64,000 nt of DNA from Brevibacterium album DSM 18261 (GTDB lineage Bacteria; Actinomycetota; Actinomycetes; Actinomycetales; Brevibacteriaceae). Position numbers and translations under genes: made by a program. The stretch spans positions 855,156-919,155 of the forward strand of contig NZ_AUFJ01000009.1 of NCBI RefSeq assembly GCF_000426445.1, written 5' to 3'. Shown one piece after another: positions 44,082 to 53,539 of the stretch (the first letter of the stretch is position 1; the number at the start of each line of letters is the position of its first letter). Under the pieces are notes generated by a model. It was given only the letters and a program-made list of their open reading frames with translations. It was not told where the DNA came from and ran no database searches.

Positions 44082-45178
44082 GCCGTCCGCTCCCCCGAGA
44101 GGCGCGCGGGGGCCGGGGAGGAGGCAGAGACCTCACAGCGCCCGTCGCTCACTCCCACCGTGCGCGCACGCCCGGGCGCCGAACGGGTGGAGCACGCATC
44201 AGCACCTGGAGAGGCCGCGGCCCCGGGCGAGGCGACGGCACCGGACGGGGCGGCCGCGGGCGAGGCGGCGCTCCCCGGCGAGGCGGCCTCGGGCAGGGCC
44301 GCGGCCTCGCCTGCCAGCGCGAGGGCGTCGACGAGCTCCGTGCGCAGACGGCGCCGCACCTCCTGTCCGTCCGCACAGCGGCTCATCCGCACGAGCGGGG
44401 CCGCTGCATCCGGGATCACCCAGGTGGAGAGCATGAGCGCTCTCTCCGCGTCTCCCCGGAGGCAGAGGGCTGCGAGGAGAGCCGGCAGCTCCGCGAGCTC
44501 GCAGAACCGGAGCAGGAGGGAGCTCCGCACCGCCTCGCCCCCGTAGGGCGCCCAGCCCGCCAGCAGCACCCCGAGGGGCCGTGCGCGGCCCGGCACCGAG
44601 GCGAGCGCCGTCTCCGCCACGACCACTCCTCCCGGAGGCGGGTCCACGCGTCCGGTCGCGTCGCACCCCGCCCCGGTCGTGTCCGGCTCAGGGCCTGGAG
44701 GTCGCTCCAGGATGTGGGTCGAGGTGAGGAAGGCGGCTGCACCGATGTCCGCGACCGCCCGGATGAGCGGTGCGATGCGCTGCCGACGTCGCCGTTCGGC
44801 TTCCCCGGCCTCCGCTCCGGCGGAGACTCCAGCGCGGCCCGCGGCCGCATCCATGTCCGCCGCATCCGGGGACGGCGCATCCGGGGACGCATCCCCGGCG
44901 GTCCTCGCCTCCGCGAGCCCTGTGCGCCGGCCGCTCACACCAGGACCACCTGCCCCGCATCGACCTGTGAGATCTGCCGGAACCAGGGTCTGCGGCCACT
45001 GCCGTGCGGACTGCGCGCGCAGTGCGGGGAGCCCCCACTCCGCCGCGAACAGCTCCCCCATGTGCACGGGGATCCATGAGTCCGGCAGCGGCGCGGACTC
45101 CGGCGGAACCCGCGTGCGGGCCGAACGTCTGCCGGGACCTTCGCTCCCACCGGCGTCCTCCGCACCTTCCCTGCTCAC
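44078..45178 (-). CDS. Hypothetical protein of ESX-like cassette
   Basis: 366 residues from a GTG overlapping the WXG-like gene stop (GTGA). No family recognised. The N-terminus is Arg/Glu/Pro-rich, the centre (about 195-310) is more ordered (PLGVLLAGWAPYGGEAVRS, LLLRFCELAELPALLAAL) and the C-terminal 55 residues are Ala/Ser/Pro low complexity. No signal peptide or certain membrane helix. The tight coupling on both sides suggests a chaperone or partner for the flanking proteins. Confidence 0.55.
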   Translation of the reverse strand: MSREGAEDAGGSEGPGRRSARTRVPPESAPLPDSWIPVHMGELFAAEWGLPALRAQSARQWPQTLVPADLTGRCGAGGPGVSGRRTGLAEARTAGDASPDAPSPDAADMDAAAGRAGVSAGAEAGEAERRRRQRIAPLIRAVADIGAAAFLTSTHILERPPGPEPDTTGAGCDATGRVDPPPGGVVVAETALASVPGRARPLGVLLAGWAPYGGEAVRSSLLLRFCELAELPALLAALCLRGDAERALMLSTWVIPDAAAPLVRMSRCADGQEVRRRLRTELVDALALAGEAAALPEAASPGSAASPAAAPSGAVASPGAAASPGADACSTRSAPGRARTVGVSDGRCEVSASSPAPARLSGERTA

Positions 45179-45534
45179 GGCCCACCGCCCGGCAGCCCCT
45201 GCCCCACCGGCCCCCAGAACGACGAGGGGTCGAGGTCGGGAAGCTCCCACTCAGATGCGGCCGGAAGCACCGCGGCCAGCTCCCGCAGGGCCGCCGCATG
45301 CGCGCGGATCGCCTGCACCGCCTCGCCCGCGAGCGCAGCGAGCTCGCCGATCTCCGCGGTCCGCTCCTCACACGCGGACCGGAAGGCCTCACCCGCCGCG
45401 GATTCCCAGCGCACCGCGGACACCGAAGCGCACCTCCGCGCAGCCCGCCACAGACGGGCCTGGGCGTCCGCCCATCGGAGTGCGTCCTCGTCCGCGGCCT
45501 CGGCGGCGCCCAGCACCGCTCCCGCCATGACCAT
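45175..45534 (-). CDS. WXG100-like small helical protein
   Basis: 119 residues; ATG 45528 is also possible. Two predicted helices flank VRWESAAGEAFRSACEER, a WxG-like turn with Ser-Ala in place of the Gly. Typical size of ESAT-6/CFP-10-type proteins. First gene of the three-gene cassette; a heptanucleotide repeat lies 37 bases upstream of its start. Confidence 0.6.
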   Translation of the reverse strand: MVMAGAVLGAAEAADEDALRWADAQARLWRAARRCASVSAVRWESAAGEAFRSACEERTAEIGELAALAGEAVQAIRAHAAALRELAAVLPAASEWELPDLDPSSFWGPVGQGLPGGGP

Positions 45535-45570
45535 GTGCCCCTCCCCTCCCGGTCCGGGCAGCCACCACCC

Positions 45571-45605
45571 GGTGCCCGGTGCCCGGTGCCCGGTGCCCGG
45601 TGCCC
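45571..45605. repeat. Five tandem GGTGCCC heptamers
   Basis: Perfect array of five units in the short gap before the WXG-like gene, in the promoter region. Not a multiple of three and outside coding sequence; copy-number change could alter promoter spacing. Confidence 0.85.
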
Positions 45606-45841
45606 ACGATCATCCGGACCCGTCAGGCGGACACAAGCCCTCCGGGGCGGCTGTGGACGGCGAGACGCTCGTCCCCAGCTGCGTGTGCGCACGCGGCCCC
45701 GCATTCGGCACCGGCGTGTGACCGCAGGTGCGCACCCGCGGCCCGGGCGACCTCGGACGGTCCCGCACGGGCCGCCAATGCAGGCCCGCGCAGTCCCGAA
45801 CGCTCCCGGTGCCCGCCCCAGCCACATGAGAGAATCGCGGC

Positions 45842-47269
45842 ATGACGAACCGTGTGCAGCTCGCCCAGCTGGAACCCGCCCTGTCCCTCAGCCCGCTCGA
45901 CGGCCGTTACCGCGGTGACGCCTCGCCCCTCATCGACCACCTCTCCGAGGCGGCGCTCAACCGCGACCGCATCCACGTCGAGGTCGAATGGTTCATCCAC
46001 CTGGCGGAGACCGGCGCGATCCGCGGGACCCGCGACCTGCTCGAGGACGAGAAGCAGCAGCTGCGCGACTGGGCCGCCGGCTTCGATGCCGAGACCATCG
46101 ACCAGCTCGCCGCGTTCGAAGCGGTCACGGTCCACGACGTCAAGGCCGTGGAGTACTCGATCAAGGAGCAGCTGGAGCAGATCGGCGCGGGCGACCTCTC
46201 CGAGCTCGTCCACTTCGCCTGCACCTCCGAGGACATCAACAACCTCTCGTACGCACTGGGGATCAAGGGCGCCGTCGAGCAGGTGTGGCTCCCGGCCGCA
46301 CGCACCCTCATCGACACGCTCGCGGACATGGCCGAGGACCTCGCAGCGGTGCCGATGCTCTCGCACACGCACGGGCAGCCGGCCACGCCCTCGACCATGG
46401 GCAAGGAGATCGCGGTGTCCGTCCACCGCCTGCGCCGCCAGCTCGCGCGCGTGCAGGCCACCGAGCACCTCGGCAAGATCAACGGCGCCACCGGCACCTA
46501 CGCCGCGCACACGGTCGCCGGACCCGGCATCGACTGGCCGCAGATCGCCCAGGACTTCGTCGAGCGCCTGGGTCTGACGTTCAACCCCGTCACCACGCAG
46601 ATCGAATCGCACGACTGGCAGTCGGAGCTGTACGCGGACATCGCGCGCTTCAACCGCATCTGCCACAACATCGCCACCGACTTCTGGACGTACATCTCGA
46701 TGGAGTACTTCATCCAGATCCCGGTGGAGGGCGCCACCGGCTCCTCGACGATGCCGCACAAGGTCAACCCCATCCGCTTCGAGAACGCCGAGGCCAACCT
46801 CGAGCTGTCCTGCGCGCTGCTCGATTCGCTCGGCTCCACGCTCGTGACCTCCCGGATGCAGCGCGATCTCACCGATTCGACCGCGCAGCGCAACATCGGC
46901 GTGGCCCTGGGTCACTCGCTGCTCGCACTGAACAACCTGGTGAAGGGCCTGGGCCGGCTGCGCTGCAACGAGGAGAAGCTCGCCGCAGACCTCGACCGCA
47001 ACTGGGAGGTCCTCGCCGAGGCGATCCAGTCGGTCATGCGCGCGGCCTTCCTCCGCGGGGTGGAGGGCATGGACAACCCCTACGAGAAGCTCAAGGAGCT
47101 GACCCGCGGACACCGTGTGGACGGTCCGGCCCTGCGCGAGTTCGTCGCCGGCCTCGGCCTGCCCGACGAGGACGCCCAGCGTCTGGCCGACCTCACTCCC
47201 GCCGCCTACACGGGCGTGGCCTCGGAGATCGCCGCCGCCGAGGTGGCGGCCTGGCGCGCTTCCCGCTGA
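45842..47269 (+). CDS. purB: Adenylosuccinate lyase
   Basis: 475 residues. SPLDGRYRG near the start, SHTHGQPATPSTMGKE with a catalytic His, and the superfamily signature GSSTMPHKVNP (about 299-309) with the catalytic Ser. Releases fumarate in two steps of purine biosynthesis (SAICAR and adenylosuccinate). Length and motifs match the E. coli-like PurB branch. Monocistronic. Confidence 0.96.
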   Translation: MTNRVQLAQLEPALSLSPLDGRYRGDASPLIDHLSEAALNRDRIHVEVEWFIHLAETGAIRGTRDLLEDEKQQLRDWAAGFDAETIDQLAAFEAVTVHDVKAVEYSIKEQLEQIGAGDLSELVHFACTSEDINNLSYALGIKGAVEQVWLPAARTLIDTLADMAEDLAAVPMLSHTHGQPATPSTMGKEIAVSVHRLRRQLARVQATEHLGKINGATGTYAAHTVAGPGIDWPQIAQDFVERLGLTFNPVTTQIESHDWQSELYADIARFNRICHNIATDFWTYISMEYFIQIPVEGATGSSTMPHKVNPIRFENAEANLELSCALLDSLGSTLVTSRMQRDLTDSTAQRNIGVALGHSLLALNNLVKGLGRLRCNEEKLAADLDRNWEVLAEAIQSVMRAAFLRGVEGMDNPYEKLKELTRGHRVDGPALREFVAGLGLPDEDAQRLADLTPAAYTGVASEIAAAEVAAWRASR

Positions 47270-47280
47270 GGCCTCCGCCA

Positions 47281-47342
47281 CCCACCCCTCGTGCCGCTGG
47301 ACGCCACGACCCGCCTGGGCGTCCAGCGGCACAAGGGGTGGG
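47281..47342. terminator. Bidirectional terminator hairpin
   Basis: CCCACCCCT-c-GTGCCGCTGGACGCC pairs with GGCGTCCAGCGGCAC-a-AGGGGTGGG, a stem of about 24 base pairs between convergent purB and the response regulator. Confidence 0.88.
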
Positions 47343-47354
47343 AGACTCCCGCCC

Positions 47355-48095
47355 TCACCGCACCGTGACGTACTCGAGCACGGGACGTCCGGCGCTGCCG
47401 TAGCGCGGCTGACGGTCGAGGAGGCCCACATCGGCCATCGCCTCGAGGTAGCGCCGCGCGGTGACGCGGGAGACCCCGATCCGGTCCGCGGCCTCGGCGG
47501 CGGAGAGCCCCTCGTCGGTGAGCAGCGCGATGATCTGATCCTGGACGACCTCGGGCACGCCCTTGGCCCGCTGCGGTCCCGTGCCCGCGCGCATGCCTGC
47601 GACCGCGGCGTCGATCTGGGACTGGGTGATGGCTCCCTTCGCCGGACCGCACTGATCGTCCACCTGGCGGCGGTATGCCGCGAACGCCTCGAGCTTGGAC
47701 CTGAAGACGGGGAACGTGAACGGCTTGAGGATGTAGTGGGCCACCCCCAGCGAGAGCGCGTCCTGGACGACCTGCATGTCCCGGGCCGCCGTGACCGCGA
47801 TGACGTCCACCCCGATCTGGTGCGCGCGGAGGGTGCGCAGCAGCTGGATCCCGTGGCCGTCGGGCAGGTTCATGTCGAGGAGCACGAGGTCGATCTCCCG
47901 CGCATCGATCCCCACGATCCTCCCGGTCAGGGCCGCGAGCGCATGCTGGGCGTTCTTCGCGAAGCCGATGAGCCGGAAGCCGTCCATGCGCTCGATGTAG
48001 TTCGCGTGCGCCTTCGCTGCGATCGTCTCGTCCTCGACGACGAGCACGCCGAGCGAAGCCGTCTCATCTGAGCCCGAACGGTTCGCCTGCACCAT
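47355..48095 (-). CDS. CitB/DcuR-type response regulator
   Basis: 246 residues. Receiver domain with acidic pair VVEDE, phosphoacceptor Asp in LVLLDMNLPDG and Lys in LKPF; C-terminal helix-turn-helix GLSAAEAADRIGVSRVTARRYL. Works with the upstream sensor kinase, usually to control di- or tricarboxylate uptake. The target transporter is not adjacent. Confidence 0.9.
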   Translation of the reverse strand: MVQANRSGSDETASLGVLVVEDETIAAKAHANYIERMDGFRLIGFAKNAQHALAALTGRIVGIDAREIDLVLLDMNLPDGHGIQLLRTLRAHQIGVDVIAVTAARDMQVVQDALSLGVAHYILKPFTFPVFRSKLEAFAAYRRQVDDQCGPAKGAITQSQIDAAVAGMRAGTGPQRAKGVPEVVQDQIIALLTDEGLSAAEAADRIGVSRVTARRYLEAMADVGLLDRQPRYGSAGRPVLEYVTVR

Positions 48096-48127
48096 AGGGG
48101 CACCGTAATCCGCAGAACGCGATTCCG

Positions 48128-50062
48128 CTATTCCCCCCGGTGAGAGGCCTCATCTCCCTCACCTCCACCGGCATCGGCCGCGGGCACCCAGACCGTGAAC
48201 ATGGCCCCCTTGAGCGGCAGCGGGAGGTCGGCGGCCTCGGCGTCCTCGATGAGCTCCCCGCCGGAGCCCTGCACGTCGATCGCCCCCTGCATGCGCCGGA
48301 CCGCCTGGACCACGATGGACAGCCCCACGCCTCGCACGGACTGCGCGGACTCCCTGCCCTCGCCGCTCACGCTCACGCCGTCGTGCTTGGTCGACCAGCC
48401 GCGGTCGAAGATCCGGTCCACGGCCTCGTCCGCGATCCCCGGACCGTCGTCGCTCACCTCGATCACGAGGCCGGTGAGGGCGTTGCCCGCGAAGCGCACG
48501 CGCACGCGCCGGTGCTCGGGCGGGACCGCGTCCGCGCCCACGGCGTCGAAGGCGTTGTCGATGAGGTTTCCCACGACCGTCACGAGGTCCCGGTCGTCGG
48601 CGGTGATGCGGTCGTGCAGATCGTCCGTGTCGAGTTCCAGCGCGATGCCGGATTCGCCCGCCTGCGCGAACTTGGTCAGCAGCAGGGCGGACAGGACGGG
48701 ATGGTCGAAGCCGTCGAGCAGGTTGTCCGCCGGCCGCTCCACCTGGGAGATCTCACGGGTGACGAACTCGACGGCCTCCTCGAACTGCCCGGTCTCCATG
48801 AGGGAGACGATCATGTGCAGCCGGTTCGCGTACTCGTGCGTCTGCGAGCGCAGCGACTCGGAGAACGAGCGGACGGAGACGAGCTCGCCGATCAGCCCCT
48901 GCAGCTCGGTGTGATCGCGCATCGTCGTCACCCAGGTGCCGGAGTCCGAGGCCGCCGGCTGCTGATTCACCACCAGCACGTGGTTGGTGGTGTAGTGGAT
49001 CTCGTCGCGGGCGTAGCGCCCCTCGGTCAGCAGCTGCTCGAGGGAGACGTCGAGGTCGAGGCCCTCGAGCGCCAGTGCCTCGTCCCCCGCCCTGGCGGGC
49101 AGTCCCAGGAGCTCCGCGGCCTCAGCGTTGTGGAAGACGATGCCGCGTCCCCGGTCCACCAGCACCAGCCCCTCGGACACCGCGCGCAGCACCGAGGAGT
49201 AGTACTCGAGCACCGCGCCGATCTCGTGCGTGCCGTAGTCCCCGGTGGCCCTGCGCAGACCGCGCGAGGTGACCCAGTTCGCGAGCACGCCCAGCACCAC
49301 CGTGAGGACGCCGAAGCCCGCGATCGCCGCCAGCTGCGGGGCGAACTCCGCCCGCACCGTCGCCGGCGCGACGCCCACCGCGGTCACGCCCAGGAGCTCC
49401 CCCTCCTCCGAGGTCACGGGCACCGTGGCGACCAGCATGTCCATCGGCTCGTCGAAGAAGCGGACGGAGACCCCACCGCCGGACAGCCGCTCCGGGCCCA
49501 GCCGCGCGAGCGCGGTGGACAGGGCCGAGGCCGTGCCGGGGACGGAGTCCGGGGCGAGGGCGATCAGCGGCTCCTCCTCACCGGCGGCGAGTCCTGCAGA
49601 GGTGCCGCCGAGGCCGCGCCCCCGCTCGAGATACGAGAGGGGGACCACTGCGACCACATCGAAGTCGTAGGCCTCCCGCTGGAACTCCAGCCGCTCCGCG
49701 ATCGCCGCATTCTCGTTGCTCCCGGGCACGAAGGCGGGCAGCGGCAGATCCGTCGCGCCCGCCTCGGCCCGGGCGAGCGCCGGGTTCACGACATTGCCGG
49801 TGAGCGTGGGACCCGTCGCCAGGGACTGCGCGGACTCGGAGATGCGGGTCTCGACGCGCTCGTCGTTGATCCCGCTCAGCACGAGGTAGAGGGCGGTGCA
49901 CAGCAGCAGCACGATGCCCACGAGCATGATCGAGTTGGCCGCGACGATGCGGGAGGCCGCGCTCGCGGAAGGCCAGCTGAACAGGCGCCGGAGCCCGCTC
50001 GTCCCCGATGCCTGCGGCGGCGCGCCGGGCATGCGCCGTCTGAGTGTGCGTGTGGCCCCCAT
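48128..50062 (-). CDS. CitA/DcuS-type sensor histidine kinase
   Basis: 644 residues. First membrane helix about 38-62, extracytoplasmic sensor (about 63-240), second helix about 245-265, PAS domain (about 275-375, GLVLVDRGRGIVFHN), then H-box SQTHEYANRLHMIVSLMETGQ-type segment with the phosphorylated His near 413, N-box NLIDNAFDAV and G-box DDGPGI. The sensor is larger than the 200-residue CitA norm. Stop and regulator start are 32 bases apart. Ligand probably a carboxylate. Confidence 0.9.
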   Translation of the reverse strand: MGATRTLRRRMPGAPPQASGTSGLRRLFSWPSASAASRIVAANSIMLVGIVLLLCTALYLVLSGINDERVETRISESAQSLATGPTLTGNVVNPALARAEAGATDLPLPAFVPGSNENAAIAERLEFQREAYDFDVVAVVPLSYLERGRGLGGTSAGLAAGEEEPLIALAPDSVPGTASALSTALARLGPERLSGGGVSVRFFDEPMDMLVATVPVTSEEGELLGVTAVGVAPATVRAEFAPQLAAIAGFGVLTVVLGVLANWVTSRGLRRATGDYGTHEIGAVLEYYSSVLRAVSEGLVLVDRGRGIVFHNAEAAELLGLPARAGDEALALEGLDLDVSLEQLLTEGRYARDEIHYTTNHVLVVNQQPAASDSGTWVTTMRDHTELQGLIGELVSVRSFSESLRSQTHEYANRLHMIVSLMETGQFEEAVEFVTREISQVERPADNLLDGFDHPVLSALLLTKFAQAGESGIALELDTDDLHDRITADDRDLVTVVGNLIDNAFDAVGADAVPPEHRRVRVRFAGNALTGLVIEVSDDGPGIADEAVDRIFDRGWSTKHDGVSVSGEGRESAQSVRGVGLSIVVQAVRRMQGAIDVQGSGGELIEDAEAADLPLPLKGAMFTVWVPAADAGGGEGDEASHRGE

Positions 50063-50171
50063 GACCCCTCATTGTGCCCGAAGCACGGGAGGCCGTGACC
50101 CCGCCGGGCGGAGCGGGCAGCCGCCGCACCTGCCTCACAGCAGGCGTGCGGGAGCGCCCGCACCGGAGGCC

Positions 50172-50486
50172 TCAGTCCAGGACGGGCCCGTCGATGCTCT
50201 CCTGCGAGTCCTTGCGGGAGACCACCCAGTTCATGAGCAGCGCGATGCCGGAGAAGGCGATGAAGGCGATGGCGGCGTACAGGAGCGGCAGGCCCAGCTC
50301 CAGCACCGCGCTGAGCCCCTGTTCCGCGAACTGCCGTCCCCGCGTCATGATCGCGCTGAGGACGAAGACGATGATCGCAACCCACATCCCGGCCTTGAGG
50401 GCATCGGAATAGGGAACGCTCTTGCGCCCCGCGTGGCGGTCCGGGCCGGGGCTCCCCTGCTGCGACTGAGACGTGTGCGTTGCCAT
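50172..50486 (-). CDS. Small membrane protein, hypothetical
   Basis: 104 residues, two predicted helices (about 33-50 and 68-87) with a short loop TRGRQFAEQG. Cytoplasmic Ser/Gln-rich N-terminus. No family recognised. Confidence 0.65.
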   Translation of the reverse strand: MATHTSQSQQGSPGPDRHAGRKSVPYSDALKAGMWVAIIVFVLSAIMTRGRQFAEQGLSAVLELGLPLLYAAIAFIAFSGIALLMNWVVSRKDSQESIDGPVLD

Positions 50487-50525
50487 GGTCAGTCCAGTCT
50501 AACCGTCCGTCCTGGACGCGCTCCC

Positions 50526-50606
50526 GTGGGCCCAGCAGGCCTCGCGCTCCCAGTGGACCCAGCAGGCCTCGCGCTCCCAGTGGACCCAGCAGGCCTCGCG
50601 CGCTCC
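50526..50606. repeat. Three tandem 27-base repeats
   Basis: Units begin near 50526, 50553 and 50580, core GTGGACCCAGCAGGCCTCGC; the last two are nearly identical. In the gap between divergent genes. Confidence 0.8.
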
Positions 50607-50680
50607 GACGGGCGCCGCGCGGCCGTGCCCCCGCGCGCCTGCACGGGGGCGGTGTCCGCGGCACGTGGCACACTTGAGGG

Positions 50681-51280
50681 ATGAGGAGCCCACGGGTGAC
50701 GCTCGCCGTCTGGGCGGCGGCCGTCATCGCCGCCGTCGCGGGCCTCTGCGCCCTCGTCCCGCTCACCGGTCCCGACCGCGGCCTCCGGGTCGAGGCGGCC
50801 GTGACCCCCTCGGCGCCGGTCGCGAGCCCGGAGCCCGCCGAGGAGCCCGCGGCCGCCCCCTTCACCCTCGCGGAGGTGCGTGGCCACCTCCTCGACCAGC
50901 CCGCGGGCGAGCCCGTGTCCGTCGATGCCCGCACTGCGGAGATCCTCCTCTACTGCGCCGAATGCATCCGGCTCGAAGCCCCGCTCACGATCGCCGGCGA
51001 GAGGTTCCAGATCGCCCTCGTCACCGATCCGGGCACGGATTCGGTCGTGTCCGCCGCCGTGATAGGCGCGCGCGAGGGTGAGCCCGCCCTCAGGCTGATA
51101 GTTTCAGGGCATGAGCTCTCGCTGACCCCCGGCCGCGGAGGCACGCTGGTCGCGCAGGAATCGCAGTACGGTCCCCGCGACAGGGCATGCTGCCCCTCCG
51201 GATGGTCCGTGCAGATCTACCGGTACCACAACGGCCGGTTCGAGGCCGGCCAGCAGATCTCACAGCGCGGTTCGGAGTGA
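50681..51280 (+). CDS. Membrane-anchored or secreted hypothetical protein upstream of two-component system
   Basis: 199 residues. Hydrophobic signal/anchor at about 7-28, Pro/Ala spacer, and an extracytoplasmic domain (about 58-199) with two CxxC-like spots (LLYCAECIRL, ACCPSG). Ends 42 bases before the response regulator, so it is probably the first gene of that operon and could be an accessory sensor or target. Family not recognised. Confidence 0.65.
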   Translation: MRSPRVTLAVWAAAVIAAVAGLCALVPLTGPDRGLRVEAAVTPSAPVASPEPAEEPAAAPFTLAEVRGHLLDQPAGEPVSVDARTAEILLYCAECIRLEAPLTIAGERFQIALVTDPGTDSVVSAAVIGAREGEPALRLIVSGHELSLTPGRGGTLVAQESQYGPRDRACCPSGWSVQIYRYHNGRFEAGQQISQRGSE

Positions 51281-51322
51281 CACCCGGGCCGCGCAGCGCT
51301 CGGACTGCAGAGAGGAACGGCT

Positions 51323-52276
<954 letters not shown>

Positions 52277-52293
52277 GCGGACGCGAGGAGCAC

Positions 52294-53532
52294 ATGTCCC
52301 TCAGGTGGAAGATCGTCCTGCTCATCATCACCTCGGTGGTGATCGCGGCGCTGACCTGCGGCGTCGTCGTACGCCAGTCGGCCGCGGTGATCGAGACCAA
52401 CCGGCAGCGCGACAATGTGACGGCCCAGCTCCGGGATGCGATCTCCGTGTACGCGGACACCGGCGTGCTCACGCTCAACACCAGCATCGACGATGAGGAC
52501 CTGCCCGAGGAGGCGCACCGCGCCGCCCTCGACGGCCAGTCCGTCACCACCATGAGCACCGTCGACGGCGAGGACGTCCTCTGGGCGGCGGCGCCCGTGG
52601 AGGTGGGCACGCACTCCGCCGTCATCTCCGTGCGCCAGTCCACCCGGGAGTCCGAGGCCCTGCTGGACGGGATCGACCGCGCGGTCCTCCTGGGGATGCT
52701 GGGCTCCGCCCTCGTGGTGGGCGGGATCGGCTCCGTCGCCGCCGGGCAGATCTCGCGGCGCCTGACCCTGGGCGCGCAGTCCGCCAGGCGGATCGCGGAC
52801 GGGGACACGAGCGTGCGCGTCTCGGAGGTGATCGACTACGGCGCGGACGAGGTCGCCGATTTCGCCCGCGCGGTGGACTCCGCCGTCTCCCGCCTCACCG
52901 AGCGCATCGACTCGGAGCAGCGGTTCACGGCGGACCTCGCGCACGAGATGCGCACGCCGCTCACCGGCCTCGTGAATGCCGCGAACCTGCTGGAGGAGGA
53001 CTCGCGGCCTGCCGAGCTCGTCAGGGAGCGCGTGGCCCGGCTGCAGGTCCTCGTCGAGGACCTGCTCGAGGTCTCCCGCCTGGACGCCGGCCGCGCGCAG
53101 CCGCAGCTCGAGCCCATGCCCGTGGACGCCTCCCTCCGCTCGCTCACGGGCGTGCTCGAGGCCTCCGGCGCGCTCGCGGGGCAGGCGGTGGAGCTCGACC
53201 TCGGCGCGGGGGAGGCGACGGTCATGACCGACCAGCGCAGGTTCGAGCGGATCGTGACGAACCTCCTGGTGAACGCCGTGAAGCACGGCGCCGGACCCAT
53301 TCGGCTGACCTCGAAGCCCGAGACCGTCGTGGTCTCGGACTCCGGCCCGGGCTATCCCCCGGACATCCTCGCGACCGGCCCCACGCGGTTCGTCTCCGCC
53401 GGCGGCGGGGGCATGGGCCTCGGCCTCGTCATCGCACAGGGTCAGGCGCGCCTGCTGAGCATGTCGCTGGAGTTCCGGAACGGCGCGGACGGCGGAGCCG
53501 AGACCACGATCCGCTTCCCGCAGCAGGGCTGA
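52294..53532 (+). CDS. Sensor histidine kinase (class I)
   Basis: 412 residues. Two membrane helices (about 6-27, 130-150) around a small extracytoplasmic sensor; HAMP-like segment; H-box FTADLAHEMRTPLTGLVN (His near 217); N-box NLLVNAVKHG and G-boxes SDSGPGYPPD, GMGLGLV. Cognate of the preceding OmpR-type regulator. Ends 7 bases from the convergent OtsB-GH15 gene. Confidence 0.92.
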   Translation: MSLRWKIVLLIITSVVIAALTCGVVVRQSAAVIETNRQRDNVTAQLRDAISVYADTGVLTLNTSIDDEDLPEEAHRAALDGQSVTTMSTVDGEDVLWAAAPVEVGTHSAVISVRQSTRESEALLDGIDRAVLLGMLGSALVVGGIGSVAAGQISRRLTLGAQSARRIADGDTSVRVSEVIDYGADEVADFARAVDSAVSRLTERIDSEQRFTADLAHEMRTPLTGLVNAANLLEEDSRPAELVRERVARLQVLVEDLLEVSRLDAGRAQPQLEPMPVDASLRSLTGVLEASGALAGQAVELDLGAGEATVMTDQRRFERIVTNLLVNAVKHGAGPIRLTSKPETVVVSDSGPGYPPDILATGPTRFVSAGGGGMGLGLVIAQGQARLLSMSLEFRNGADGGAETTIRFPQQG

Positions 53533-53539
53533 GCCCTCC

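Noticed and set aside
45571..45605. GGTGCCC array as a CRISPR-like locus
   Set aside because: Units are contiguous without spacers; it is a simple tandem repeat.
48140..50098. 652-codon plus-strand open frame over the sensor kinase
   Set aside because: Antisense shadow of a kinase with all catalytic boxes.
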